Source of the DNA: Jacaranda mimosifolia
Taxonomy: Eukaryota; Streptophyta; Magnoliopsida; Lamiales; Bignoniaceae
Length of the DNA stretch: 64,000 nucleotides
Assembly (NCBI GenBank): GCA_018894105.1
Contig: CM032118.1
Coordinates: 36,250,690 to 36,314,689, forward strand
Reading direction: 5' to 3'
Numbering within the stretch: position 1 is the stretch's first letter; each line of letters opens with the position of its first letter. The notes beneath the pieces are model-generated. The model saw only the letters and a list, made by a program, of their open reading frames with translations, was not told the DNA's origin and searched no databases. Positions 28,363-40,199 of this stretch are shown here, piece by piece. A program made the translations under genes and the position numbers.

Positions 28363-29699
28363 ATCATACCACTTAAATAAGAAACCCTTGGCCAATTAAA
28401 TATTCAAATGCGATTGGGACATTACAACTTGCACAACAATCTTGTTTTAACATTAGGACATTCTCCCTCGCATTGTGGAGAAGAAAAAGAAAAAGAAAAA
28501 GACAAAGAAAAAACCACATTAAATTTACACCAAGCATAAATCCCATGAATTAAAAATTATATCTTAAATTCAGCTCGATCTGTTTCAACTAATTAGTTAA
28601 AATTATTTACATCTATGAAACTTCAGGGTCTTAATAACTAATTTATTATATTAGTTAATGAGTATACAAAATTAATTACATTGTATAATATAATAAGAAG
28701 ATAGCTTTATTTTTTCCTCTTTCATCTCTAATATTTTTTTTCAGATCTGCTATTTGACGGTTTTCTCTTTTTCTATAATTATTTTAATTTATTAGAAATA
28801 TTCAAATAATTGCATTGAAATTATAAAAACAAAAACTGTAGCATCATATAAACAAATAAAACGAATTCTCTATTTATTTCAATATTTAAAATTTTCACAC
28901 ACATAAAGTACTATGCTGGAATTATATAAATTATTGAATGATTGAGTACTCATTTACACATAAAAAAAAAAATATCTTTAAAAAGAAAAACTTTACTTGG
29001 TCAATAAATAATTGGATTCCTCCAACCATACCTCGACAAGAGTCAAGAGTCAAGACAAAACAACTTAAGCGGTCTGTAGATAAGGTTCCTAACTTTGCTG
29101 CAAAAGAAAACAAGTTACTCGTATTTATTTATGGGGTGGGAGCCAAAAATCAAGGCTATGTTGTTTTGGTTTTTTCCAAAAAAATTCTCTCATAATAATT
29201 ATAAAATGGGTACATGTTCTTCAATTTTTCTTTTAAAAAATAAAATTTTAATACTCAAAAAACCATCATAATTTATTTACAAAGCACCTTACAACTATAT
29301 TTCAATCATTACAAATATATATAAATATAAATCACTTTCACCCTACAAACCCAACCAAAAAACAACTGATTTAACATCAACAGTAAAATTTGTCTCCCCC
29401 AAAACACAAAAGAATAAACAACTCATTTTTAATTCATTTTTCATCTTTTCTCAAAACAAAAAGAAACACATGGCACATTCTCTAAATTTTTCTCCAAAAA
29501 CTCATTCTCCCAAAATATTTTCTATAATTCACCCAAAAGCCAAAAGAACAGGCCCAAGTTAATATAGAATTAAAAGGAAAAGAAATGACAATAGCATAGC
29601 AATAAAGGACGAAAGCTTTATTTATAGGTTAAAAAAGAGACTGGAAAGAGACAGAATAACGACATCGTGAGGCCAATATTAGCAATACACAGTTTAGAT

Positions 29700-30095
29700 C
29701 GATGAAATCTAGGTTGGAAACCTTGGAAATGTTTGGTTATATTTTTTATTTGATTTTATTATGTATTTATTATGTGTTTTGGGAGAATAAATTATTAAAA
29801 AAAGTAAAAATTATTTTTTGGTATATTTGTTTATGTTTTGGGAGATATATATTTTATTGTAACAGTCAAATCAATGCTTTTTTGTTGGATTTTTTATGTG
29901 AAAATGAAATTGAGTATTTTTTTAATGTTAGAATAATAATAAAATATATATTATGTATATATAATATACATATATATATTGGAAAATGTGCGTTTTGAAA
30001 AGAAAATGAGGATATATTTGATTATATTTTCCCAAAATATGTTTTTTTCCAAAACACAATATTATTTTGGAAAAACATAACCAAACACTCCCCTT
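29700..30095. mobile_element. MITE-like element with tgtttggttat / ataaccaaaca ends
   Basis: The left part aatgtttggttatatttttt and right part ggaaaaacataaccaaacac are inverted copies. The interior shares tattatgtgttttgggagaa with the elements at 57075 and 59861. Exact ends and target-site duplication were not resolved. The sequence at about 29190-29560 may be a further diverged relative in the opposite orientation. Confidence 0.55.
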
Positions 30096-31905
30096 GTGTT
30101 GCGGATTTTCATGACAACATTTTGTCTCCATTTCCAGCCAACCATACCATTAATTAAAAAGTTACTTAGGTACAGGAAAATTAAAATCATTACGTACCAA
30201 CTTTAGATTTTCGACCATCTTTTTCTCATTTCATTTGACCAATTGATTAGTATTCCTAATCACTTACTTGGATAAACACTAGCCCAACTCTATTAGGTTT
30301 GATTTGTGTGATACTGTGATTTGACTTGGGATGAAGTGATCATTTGATATATTGATGATTGATTTTTGTGGTTCTGCATTGTACTTACCACAAAGAAATT
30401 ATATATGTATTTAAAATTTGAAATTTATTTTATTATGAATTATGAACCAATTATTTATATGACAAGAAATTTGAATTAATTCAATAAGGCGAAATTTATT
30501 GTTCAAATAGTAACTATACATGATTTCAATTTATATCGCTCGCATTAGTTCTTTCATTTTCCCCCTTTGAAATAGAAAAAGTTGATCCACATTCACTATG
30601 GCATATAGTTTTTATTGACTTTTGCAACATTAACACGCATGCGACATTATATTGGAATTTGGTAGTAAAATTTCGAAATATGACAATATAGTATGCCATG
30701 TTAAAAATTCTTTAGTATTAAGATCATTAGATGAGCAAGTGTATTCGTATTTTTACACTATTTATAAAGTGAAGAAATGAATTAGAATTATAATGATACA
30801 TGCATTCTTTTCTCTTTCCCTCTCCTATTTATTTTTCTCTTATAAATCATATTATGTCACTCATTAATTTATCATGAATCCCAAGAAAATAAGTGAAGTA
30901 ATTAAAAAAATTACTACAGTAAAAAATCTATGCTATTTAGTAAAAAATATTGTCCTCTTTTGATGTGGTTTGTTAATAATTTTCCTAAATGTTCTTAGAT
31001 ATTCCAATCCTCATGACACTATAATTACAACCACAACTCTATAGCTCCATTACTTTCACTTTTATCACGACTTTTTTTTATTTATTTAAAAATTTAAACA
31101 AATATATTAAAATGATTGTGATAATGTATACAAAAAATAAATAATTATTTTTTTTACTTTATATTATAAAATTTTTGACTGTACCTAAATAACTCGCAAA
31201 TTAATAAATATTCTTAATTTTATATGTTAAAATTTTAGGTAAAGACATTGAATACCCATCCTCGTAAATGTAATATAGTATAGGCTAAGTGCAAGCTACA
31301 TACAAAAATCCCTCCATGTTGTATCCTAAGGGCTCGTTTGCTTTGCATGATGTGATTAGAATTGATATATAAGCAAATGAATACATTTTAAGCTCATTAT
31401 GATAGAATATTTTAATTTTATATTTGGTTGGTAAGTTTATTATATAAATAAATTAAAATATAATATATAAATTTATTATTATATTCTTTATACTTTTTAA
31501 TAAGTTTTTCACAATTTCCTCATTCTTCCCCATTCTTAGGAATAAAGTTTAATTGGAAATAAGATAAAACATAGGCCCTATTTAATCTTTGTAATTCTTA
31601 TCATACCAAATCAAACATTCCCCCCTTTGATCCATTTTCCAAAAACAACAATAAATAATTTTAGGCCTAGATTTATCAAGAACTTTTATCAATTGAAACA
31701 AATATTAAAAATGATTTAATTAAGTATATATCACACCTAATTAAACCAAGCAAACAAAGTCTAGTATTTGGATCCCCCTCACACAATATTTAGACACGTA
31801 AAGATCTACCTGTACAATATGGCCTCTGTTCAAAAATACTTAGCAACAGTACGTACCCCCAAGGGTCAAGACATATATGCCTGCTCCATTTTTGCTGGCC
31901 ATCCA

Positions 31906-31915
31906 TATATATATT
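31906..31915 (+). promoter_or_regulatory. TATA box candidate of the ZIP transporter gene
   Basis: tatatatatt lies about 150 bp before the ZIP start codon. With a start site 25-35 bp downstream it would give a leader of roughly 110-125 bases. Confidence 0.4.
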
Positions 31916-32060
31916 CTACTTAATTGGCCACCCAAAGATTCTACAATGCCAGAGGATTTTGACATCCCTTTTCTCTACTACAAAAAGAAACGGCTTCCCA
32001 CCTCAGAAACTCAGAACCTTTTACTCCGCTCCTTCTAATTTCTCCATCTAATTTTCTGCC

Positions 32061-33541
32061 ATGATCGCCCACAAACTGATAATCTTATCATCCCTTATCC
32101 TGGTTTTAATCCCGACAACAGTTTCCGGCGACTCCACTTGCCAAGATTATAACCAAACCCAGCAGCGGAACAAGAGCGAGGCCCTCAAGTTCAAATTGGC
32201 CGCCATAGCATCAATCCTCGGCGCCGGCGGCATTGGCATCAGCCTCCCACTTCTCGGCCGGAAATTCGAAGTCCTCCGGCCGGAAAATGATATATTCTTC
32301 ATGGTCAAGGCCTTTGCCGCAGGGGTGATATTAGCCACCGGATGCATTCACATCATTCCCGAAGCATTCCGAGCCTTGACGTCTCCTTGCCTCGGGGAAA
32401 ACCCATGGCAGAAATTCCCCTTCACGGGATTTGTCTTGATGGCTGCCGCCATTGGAACACTGATGGTGGACACATTTGCCACCAGTTTCTACAAAAATAT
32501 GCATTTCAAACAGTCCAAACAGGTGAATGTGGATATTGAAGAAACTCATGATGATGAGGAGCATGATGGCCATGTACACATACATACTCATGCCACGCAT
32601 GGGCATGCTCATGGAGCCGCAGTTCCATCACATGACATGACCACATCGGATCTTGTCCGACAGCGTATAATATCACAAGTATATACTCTTGTTAAAACCT
32701 AATTTAACCAACAAGGAGATGTTCTTGCTTTGTTTTTCTCCTAAAACACAAGATTATTTATTTTTTCTTTAAGGTTTTGGAGCTGGGAATTGTGGTGCAC
32801 TCAGTAATAATTGGAATCTCACTAGGGGCTTCTGAGAGCCCAGATACAATAAAGCCATTGCTGGGTGCTCTGTCTTTCCACCAATTCTTTGAAGGGATGG
32901 GTCTTGGTGGCTGCATCTCCCAGGTATTATTACTGCCCCTGTAGATATAATGTTCATATTTTGGAATCAAGAACTTAAAAAGTGTTGTCATAATGTTGCC
33001 ATCTTATATATGCTGTCATTATATTATTGGCATGTATTCCATTGCTAACAAGAATGTTATTCCCTGTCCCCACTTCATTGAATGTGTTGGAAACATCAAA
33101 ATCCATTTCTTTAACTCCAAAATCTAATAAATAAAGATAGAAATGAACAAGAATCTTGATCATCATCTCTTTCTTTGTTTTTGACTTTTTATTGGTCTGA
33201 TGTTGCTGTCATTTGTCTTGGGGCTTCATGATCAGGCGAAATTCAAAAATATGACAACGACAGTTATGATGCTGTTTTTCTCACTCACCACTCCAATAGG
33301 GATTGGAGTTGGCATTGGGATTTCGAGTGTTTATGAAGAGAACAGCCCCAAAGGTCTCATAGTCGAGGGGATTTTCAATTCCGCATCAGCTGGGATATTG
33401 ATCTACATGGCCCTTGTGGATCTGTTAGCAGCAGATTTCATGAATCCAAGGATGCAGAGCAATATTAGACTTCAGCTGGGTGCATATATTTCGCTTCTGT
33501 TGGGTGCTGGATGTATGTGTTTTCTGGCCAGATGGGCATGA
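32061..33541 (+). CDS. ZIP family zinc/iron transporter
   Basis: Plasma-membrane importer of Zn2+ or Fe2+ into the cytosol. Exons 32061-32678, 32774-32923 and 33236-33541, all phase 0, give 357 residues, normal for plant ZIP/IRT proteins. The N terminus ([20 protein letters not shown]) is a signal peptide, with a short outer segment containing CQDYNQT. Eight membrane spans follow, with [16 protein letters not shown] in TM1 and [19 protein letters not shown] in TM2. The variable cytosolic loop between TM3 and TM4 carries a histidine-rich metal-binding stretch, [15 protein letters not shown]. The ZIP signature is split over exon 2: [15 protein letters not shown] (TM4) and [12 protein letters not shown] (TM5), holding the transport-site His and Glu residues. 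The C terminus ends in the family style, [10 protein letters not shown]. The exact substrate cannot be read from sequence. It appears intact. Confidence 0.95.
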
Positions 33542-34925
33542 TGATTGATGAGTACTTCCTCCTACTTGTTTTTTCCTCTTTTATTTTATTACGAATTTAC
33601 AAGTCTATTTTATTTTAAAATTTTATTAAAATCAAACGAGGGCGTAGATAGTCTGCTAAATGGAACAAATAGCAGTGAAATGGAGGCAAGAAAAGAAGCG
33701 GTCCAAAAGAGTAGGATGTTCTCTTCTCTTGCGTAAGTGCAGAGTGCAGACTATAATATTGGAGCACATGGTATTGGTAGCTACTTACCTACAAACTTCC
33801 AAGTTGCAATGTAATGCCTTTTCGGATAGTGAAAGAAGGACCTGTTGATATCACACATTTTCTAATTTCAAATTGGATTTTAAATTCATTTGCCATTGTT
33901 CCACAGGAGTGGTGTCAAAAACCACGTCTATGAGCCTATTATAAAAATCTTTAGAAATTCACGTGAAGCTTTCTTTTTTGAGAAAAGTGAAATAAAAGAG
34001 TGACGTACCTGAAGGCTGAAACCCACACATATAGGTAACAAGAGAATATACAAGAACGTGAGATAATTCTTAAGAAACTCAGCAAAATAATTCCCACAAA
34101 GGATTTTTTTTATTGGATCTGAAATGCTAAACTATTCCATATCAAATTGGGAACTTTGGTTGTCCTTTAATTTGATTTAAATCCTCAGTTCCATTATTTA
34201 TTTCATTTCATATTCATACAACATGTTGAAATAGAAGATGAAATAATAAATGAAATAGAGGATTCAAAGTGATTTCTCCCTAGAAGTGTTTATGGAAGGT
34301 TACAGTCCTTAACTATTAAATAGTTGATATATACGTTGTGTCCAAATTGTCCTTTTAAATGCTATGTAATGGATGTTAATTCAAGAAGGTTTAATATCAA
34401 AATTTTTGAAAAAAAAAAAAATATTTCTAAATTTTTACACTTTGAATCATCTATTTCATTTCGTGTTTCATCTTTTATTCCAACTTAATATATATATGTT
34501 AAGTGTATTTGATTTTCGATCAATTATTTTTATAAGAAAATTTTTAATACACATATCATATATTCATGAAATGAAATATAAATTGGAACACAAAATCTAA
34601 AGCGTAATCTTTATCTCCAAATTCGGCACAGTTGTGATCCTTATTAATCTATATGGACAAAAATATCAATAAATTCTTTCGATACAAAATTTTCAAATAG
34701 TATTTACTGATATTGGGTCAATCGTGCACCTATTTTTAAAAGAGTATTGCATGATTGTAGTAAACCAACACTCTCCAAATAATTTCCAACTAAAATTTGT
34801 TGGTTACTGTACTTGCGATGTGAATAAATTTTTATTAGCAAATGGAAATTTTCAAAGGATACTATGGATTTCAAGTTCATAATTGGTTGGGACATAAGTA
34901 TTTTTACTTTTGCCATAATTGTTAC
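33542..34925. other. Intergenic region between the ZIP gene and the LTR retrotransposon
   Basis: Contains the ZIP 3' UTR and about 1 kb of AT-rich DNA. Small ORFs at 33545-34916 have no recognisable content. Confidence 0.55.
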
Positions 34926-35757
34926 TGATATGGGATAGCCAACAGGCCCAATCTAATAACTTTTGACCAGATAAAAACACTATGCGAGATGGCCCAATTA
35001 TTTATCAGACCCAACTCAGTTGGTCGACCGTGTTGTCGACTAGACCCAACCTCACTGGGCCTTGTTCGCTAGGGCGAAATATCTTTATCCGTCCCTATCA
35101 ACTTGCGTATAGTCAACCATGATTGAGGACGTTTTGTTCACCACTTAGCCATAGAGACATTTGGATACAATGGAGCGCCATCTTGTCGACCAGAGTCTAC
35201 ACAGACAGTTCACAGACATGTATTTATCTCGACCCGGGAGGTCGAGCAAACGCGACAACCCCTCTACCGCATTGAATGTTCTGGCAGACAGCATGCCTCT
35301 GCATTAATGGTGCGTGCCACCACCAGTACCACATTTTCTGCTGCGCCAGCCTAGTGCACGCCTCGCGTGTACCGCTTTGTCCTAGGGGGTGGGAGGAGGC
35401 ACCACCTGGAACAGTACAGAAATTGTATAAGACTTAAAGATCTTTATGCAAGGACAAAGGCCCTTTTTGTGTAAGAAGGGCATCATGGACATATTAACCT
35501 CCCCAAGAAGGCTATAAATACCCCATTGCCAACCTTCAACAAGGTATGTCATTTATCACTCACAGCTCTCCCTCTGCCGCTCTATCTTTTAGTCGATTAA
35601 ACTGACTTGAGCGTCTAAGTGCCCTCGGCTGGCCTGATGTGTGCTATTGGTTGTAAGACTTGACCCGATTATATCAACAAGCCTCTCTATCGACCTCGCA
35701 CCTGGTCAAATAGATTGGACATCAGCCCAACTTATCCAAATACAATTCACACCCTCA
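34926..35757 (+). repeat. 5' LTR
   Basis: Starts tgatatgggatagcc and ends cacaccctca. It contains the promoter-like ctataaatacccc at about 35513-35525. It aligns end to end with the 3' LTR, with many substitutions and a few small indels, for example near 35610. Confidence 0.9.
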
Positions 35758-35762
35758 ACATT

Positions 35763-35780
35763 TGGTACCGTCTGTGGGAA
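35763..35780 (+). other. Primer binding site of the retrotransposon
   Basis: tggtaccgtctgtgggaa directly follows the 5' LTR after a short spacer. The related tggcgccgtctgtgggaa is common just inside plant gypsy LTRs. The c-to-a type change here is one of many decay marks. Confidence 0.7.
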
Positions 35781-36439
35781 ATTGAGTTCACAACTAAGGA
35801 AAATGGTTAACACTAGGTGGGCCGTTTCTGAAAGGAAAGAGAATATGAGGTCCCCAACCTCTTCTCCTCGACCCAACAAGAACCAAATGTGGCGGGATCC
35901 AGCTCCCAGCAAAACAAAAATGGTCACCCTAACTATGCCCTAGCTCATGCAGCTAATAAGCGAGCAAATATCTGCCCAAATTTTTGCTTAACTGTCGACT
36001 ACCTTTAACAGACACAACAATCAGCTTGATCCAATTGCTCATGCCATTCCCCAACCTTCACAGTGAGAAGAGAGGTCCCCAAAAGAAGAGAGGGCCAGAT
36101 CAAAAACCAGACATCCCTTGACCCAATGAAAGGATAGCCCGGGGTAATTCCCAAGGGAAGAACCTCGACCCAATCCTCGAGAAGAAGTGGCCAACTCAGT
36201 AGATCACCTCACCGACCCATTCGAGCCCCGCAGCGCGATAGGATTGAGTGCCCAAGACCTTCAACGAACAGGAATTTATCCTAGGCTGATCGAGAAGAAT
36301 ATGAGGAAATATCCCACCAAGTACAGCAATTGAATAGGCATATGGAGGAAATTTTAAGGAGGAACTCCGAACCCTCATTATGATAGTGCTCCCCAGCTTC
36401 GTCGAGAATGGGGGTCGTCATTTGTGTAGAGATAATCGA

Positions 36440-37265
36440 CAAGCGCATTGCTGTCGATGCCAATGTTCCTATGGACTGCCCAGGTATGATAATTGGTCGG
36501 ATTCGAACGAGCAACTGCTACATTTCAAGCACATAATGCAGCTGCATGGGCACAACGAATACATCCATGCTAAGATATTGGTCACCATGTTCCAAAGAAT
36601 TGCGTTCGATTGGTTTGTTAAATTGGAATCGGCATCGATCTACTTGTATGATCAGCTATGTAACAAGTTCCTCAACCAGTTTGCCAGTCGGAGAAAGGCA
36701 AAGCTCCTCTATACCCACTTGCACACTATTAAACAGAATGAGGGAAGTCCCTTCGCGATTTCTTCACCAGATTCAACACAGAAGTTTTGAGGATTAACAG
36801 TCCTCGGATTGAGTTTCTGATCGATATGTTGTTCCTGGGTCTTCGCCATAAAGAATGCGCTAATGCCTTAGTCAGGGAGCAACCTAGGACGATGGAGGGG
36901 CTGCTCGACCTCACAGAGAGGAACATGACTCAAGAGGACATGAACAAACTTAAATATGGCAATCTAGACAGCGACAAGAAGGGAAAAGAGAAATATGACA
37001 GGCATCATTAAGACGGTCATCGATCTCCGATCAAGCGTTTTCACAACTACACTCCCCTCAATATTTCCAGAAAGGAGGTGTTGTTTGCCATTCAGCACGA
37101 CAACCTCCTTAAAAAGCCTAGAAAGTTGACCGAGACGGAAGTGATGAAGAGATCTAAAAAGTATTGTCATTTCCATAGGCAAAAAAGGCCATGACACAGA
37201 GGATTGTTTCAATCTTCGTGACGAGATTGAAAGGCTCATTCGATAAGGGCATTTGAAAAAGTTTG
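36440..37265 (+). pseudogene. gag-like gene of the retrotransposon, frameshifted
   Basis: Structural capsid gene of the element. HFKHIMQLHGHNEYIHAKIL and FDWFVKLESASIYLYDQL belong to the retrotransposon gag domain. After about 36750 the coding frame changes and continues with LRHKECANALVREQPRTM and DLTERNM. Towards 37190 a knuckle-like cysteine/histidine stretch remains (YCHFH near 37163). Several stops interrupt it, so no protein of full length can be made. Confidence 0.8.
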
Positions 37266-37539
37266 TCGATGAAAGGGCTAGATAGGAAATAGGTTTAACC
37301 GACCAGATTCCCTGTAGAGAAAAGTTGATTAGCCCGAGGAAGGAAGATAAGGGAAAGAAACATACCCATGATCCTCGCCCACCCATCAGGGGAGTAATTG
37401 ACACCATTGCTGGAGGCCCAACTAAAGGGGACTCCAAATCAGCAAGAAGGCATAACCAAAAGATGCTGGAATCAACCAAACCTATCTCAATCGAAATAGT
37501 CTTCCAACTCTCCACTAGTGGGAAACCAATCTCTTACTC

Positions 37540-37912
37540 CGATGCCGACCTCTCTCACATTGAGAACAAAGGGGCTGACAATAAGCTAGATTGCATCTTG
37601 GTGGTACCTGTCGAAATAGCAAACTTTGAGGTCAAGAAGGTGTTGGTCGACAACGGCAGCTCTGCAAACAATATTTTCTTATCGACATTGAAGAGAATGA
37701 ACATGGGCAACCTCAAATTTGAGCCCGTGCACACCCCAATTGTCAAATTCGGTGGGTTAGAAATCATCCCCAAAGGGTCCATAAACCTGTCCATTTCATT
37801 TGGAAAGGCCCCTCGACGAAGAACACTTATGATTAACTACCTGGTCGTCAACGCACCCTTTACTTACAATGCTATCATTGGTCGACTAGCACTGAATGAT
37901 TCCGAGTCGTAG
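37540..37912 (+). pseudogene. Retropepsin-type protease region of the retrotransposon
   Basis: KKVLVDNGSSANNIFLS is the active-site region of a plant gypsy aspartic protease (family pattern VLVD-G-SS), with Asn after the catalytic Asp. It continues to NAPFTYNAIIGRLALN, the usual second conserved block. The open frame starts at 37325 and stops at 37912, cut off from both gag and RT by stops. Confidence 0.85.
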
Positions 37913-38209
37913 TCTTGACCTATTATATCAAGTTCAAGTTTTGCAACAAACACTGGAACCGGCAAACTCCTCTATAATATGAATGAAGCTTGGCGCTGCT
38001 ACACAATTTCAGTCGAGGCAAATGAGCAGAAGGCTCGATCAAAACTAAAACCCTTGGGGGACGTCCCAGTAGCAGAACCCGAGGAGAGATAACAACAAGA
38101 AGTGAAAACTGGATGAGACCAGAGTCAAGCTTGTCTGAGAGTTCAAGACCATCAAGCTGGAGCCAGGGAATCCAACAAGACCACCAGTATTAGAACTAAT
38201 CTAGGCAGC

Positions 38210-38970
38210 AACATGGAGTTCCTAATGGTTGATTTCCTTAGGACGAATGTTGATGTTTTCACTTGGAAGACTTCAGACCTACAAGGAATCGACCACAACA
38301 TCATTGTCCACAACCTCAATGCCGAACCCTCATTCAAACAGATCAAGCAAAAGATCAAGACCTTCAATACTGAAAGATGCTAAATCATTAAAGAAGAGGT
38401 CAACAAACGTTTAGAGGCAGCATACATTGTAGAAATTCAATATCCAAGTTGGCTTTGTAATGTAGTTCTTATCCCTAAAAATGAGGAAAAGTGGCGAATG
38501 TATAAGGATTTTACCAATTTGAATTAAGCTTGCCCTAAAGATCCTTACCCTATGCCTCGTATAGATTTATTAGTAGATTCCACTGCTGGTTGTGACCTAT
38601 TAAGTATGATGGATACATTTCAAGGTTATTACAAAATTTTCATGGCCCTTGAGGATAGGGATAAGACCTCTTTTGTTGTTCCCAATGGTGTATAGTATTT
38701 CCTGATCATGCCTTTTGGGCTCAAAAATGCAAGGGCAGCCTACCAGAGACTCATTAACTTTATGTTCAAAAATAAGATCGGTAAGACCATGGAGGTCTAT
38801 GTCAACGACATGATCATCAAAATAAAAAAAGAACAACATCACATAACCGATCTTAGCCATACATTCTCAATATTATAAACATTTGGCATAAAACTCAACC
38901 CTAATAAGTGTACGTTTAGGGTGAGCGGAGGCAAGTTTTGGGCTAAATGGTCAGCCATAGAGGCATCGAA
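38210..38970 (+). pseudogene. Reverse transcriptase region, broken
   Basis: Recognisable RT blocks run in order: VEIQYPSWLCNVVLIPKN, ACPKDPYPMPRIDLLVDS, MMDTFQGYYKIFMAL, FLIMPFGLKNARAAYQRL, then YVNDMIIK at 38798-38821. The catalytic block should read YVDDM; here the first Asp codon is aac instead of gac. In-frame stops occur near 38381, 38525 and 38691. The element cannot supply its own RT. Confidence 0.9.
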
Positions 38971-39159
38971 GCAAACCCACAAAACATCCAGGCCATTTTG
39001 GACATCACACCTCATCAAACAGTTAGGGACATTCAGCATTTGGTCAGAAGAATCATAGCTTTGGGGCGATTCATTGCCCGACTAGTTGACAAGAGCTTAC
39101 CATTCTTCAAAGTCCTTAGGAATGCAAGGAAGTTCCAATAGACAGAGCAACGCCACCAG

Positions 39160-39605
39160 GCCCTAGTCGAATTGAAGTAATACCTATTAGCGCCCCCAAT
39201 GCTTGCAAAGCAAAAGGTCAGAGAAGTCTTGTATATCTATTTGGTGGTTTCATCAGTAGCAATCAGCTCAGTCTTAGTCTCGACTAGAAGTGGTACCTAT
39301 TGACCTGTGCACTACTGCAACAAAGCATTACAGGGCCCTGAGCACAACTATCTGGAGATCGAAAAATTTGCCCTTGCTTTGGTCATCGCTGTTAGGAAGT
39401 TGAGACCCTATTTCCAATCTCACTCCATTGTTGTCCTGACGAATCAACCTTTGAAACAAATGTTGTCAAAACCAGATACATCGAGAAGGTTGATGAAGTG
39501 GGCCATCGAGTTAGGAGAGTTTGACATCACCTTCCAACCCCAAATTGCCATAAAGGCCCAAGTGTTAGCAAACTTTGCCGCCAAAAGGCTCGACCTACCT
39601 AACCA
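39160..39605 (+). pseudogene. RT-connection and first (retroviral-type) RNase H
   Basis: After several stops around 39139-39300 the frame 39307-39852 opens with HYCNKALQGPEHNYLEIEKF, then ALALVIAVRKLRPYF and IVVLTNQPLKQML. This is the gypsy RNase H region in which TNQPL replaces the usual TDQPL. Missing or changed acidic residues suggest an inactive domain, as is common in Tat elements. Confidence 0.82.
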
Positions 39606-39609
39606 ACTC

Positions 39610-39990
39610 GACCGGGACTCCCTTATGTGGACTTTGCACGTCAATGATTCGGCAACTTCATCAGGACCAGGAATTGGCTTTTCTCTCCATTCTCTGCAAG
39701 CGGAGGAGTATGACTTCGCTATCAAGCTTGACTACCCTATTACAAACAATGAGGCAGAGTATGAAGCCTTCATCCCCGGTATTAGGATAGCCGTCGACAG
39801 AGAAGTTGAGTGGCTAGTAGCCATCAGTAATTCTCATCTGGTTGCGGAATAGTCTGACAAAAACTTCGAGGCTAAGGAGGCTACAATGAGCAAATATCTA
39901 GTCGAGGTTAAAAGATTACAGCAACTGTTCAAGGAATTCACCATCAGCCAAGTCCCTTGATTAGAAAATGAAAGGGTTGACGCCCTGTCC
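39610..39990 (+). pseudogene. Second, cellular-type RNase H (aRNH)
   Basis: Just downstream of the first RNase H and before integrase lies another RNase H-like stretch: LHVNDSATSSGPGIGFSL, then KLDYPITNNEAEYEAFIPG (the NNEAEYEA block with its catalytic Glu) and, past a stop at 39850-39852, ENERVDALSKFAS (AD-L-K-A C-terminal block). This extra RNase H is known from the Tat clade of plant gypsy elements. The first Asp of the fold is preserved as VND rather than V-DGS. It is interrupted by stops. Confidence 0.78.
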
Positions 39991-40199
39991 AAATTCGCCA
40001 GCTTGATAAGAGGAACTTGAGATAGAAAATTCACATTCCTAGTCGCTAATAGGCCTTACATAGGCAGTATCGATCATAACTTGGTGGGGCAGATTGAAGA
40101 GACATCTCCCTTTTGGCAAGACAACTTCAAAGCTTACCTTCAAGAGGCAAAAGTTCTTGAGGATAAAGCCCAAGCATGCCGGCTCAGAGGTCAAGTAGC

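Larger units (their letters stand above)
24772..32060. other. Long intergenic region between KDSA and the ZIP transporter, rich in MITEs and SINEs
   Basis: No host gene is supported over 7.3 kb. Listed separately are the KDSA promoter repeat, Tourist-like elements from 25.1 to 27.9 kb, a GC-richer island at 26.03-26.27 kb, two SINEs, a further MITE-like block at about 29.7-30.1 kb and the ZIP promoter. An imperfect inverted pair with GGGCTCGTTTG-type ends at about 31329-31625 may be another old MITE. ORFs at 28931-30131 are low-complexity, AT-rich and overlap on both strands. Confidence 0.6.

Noticed and set aside
28650..30131. AT-rich ORFs near 29-30 kb
   Set aside because: Low-complexity Lys/Ile/Tyr-rich translations from MITE-like DNA, present on both strands.
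32147..32612. Antisense ORFs opposite ZIP exon 1
   Set aside because: They mirror the GC-richer sense exon (His-rich loop reads as Met/Ser-rich peptide on the other strand) and lack domains.
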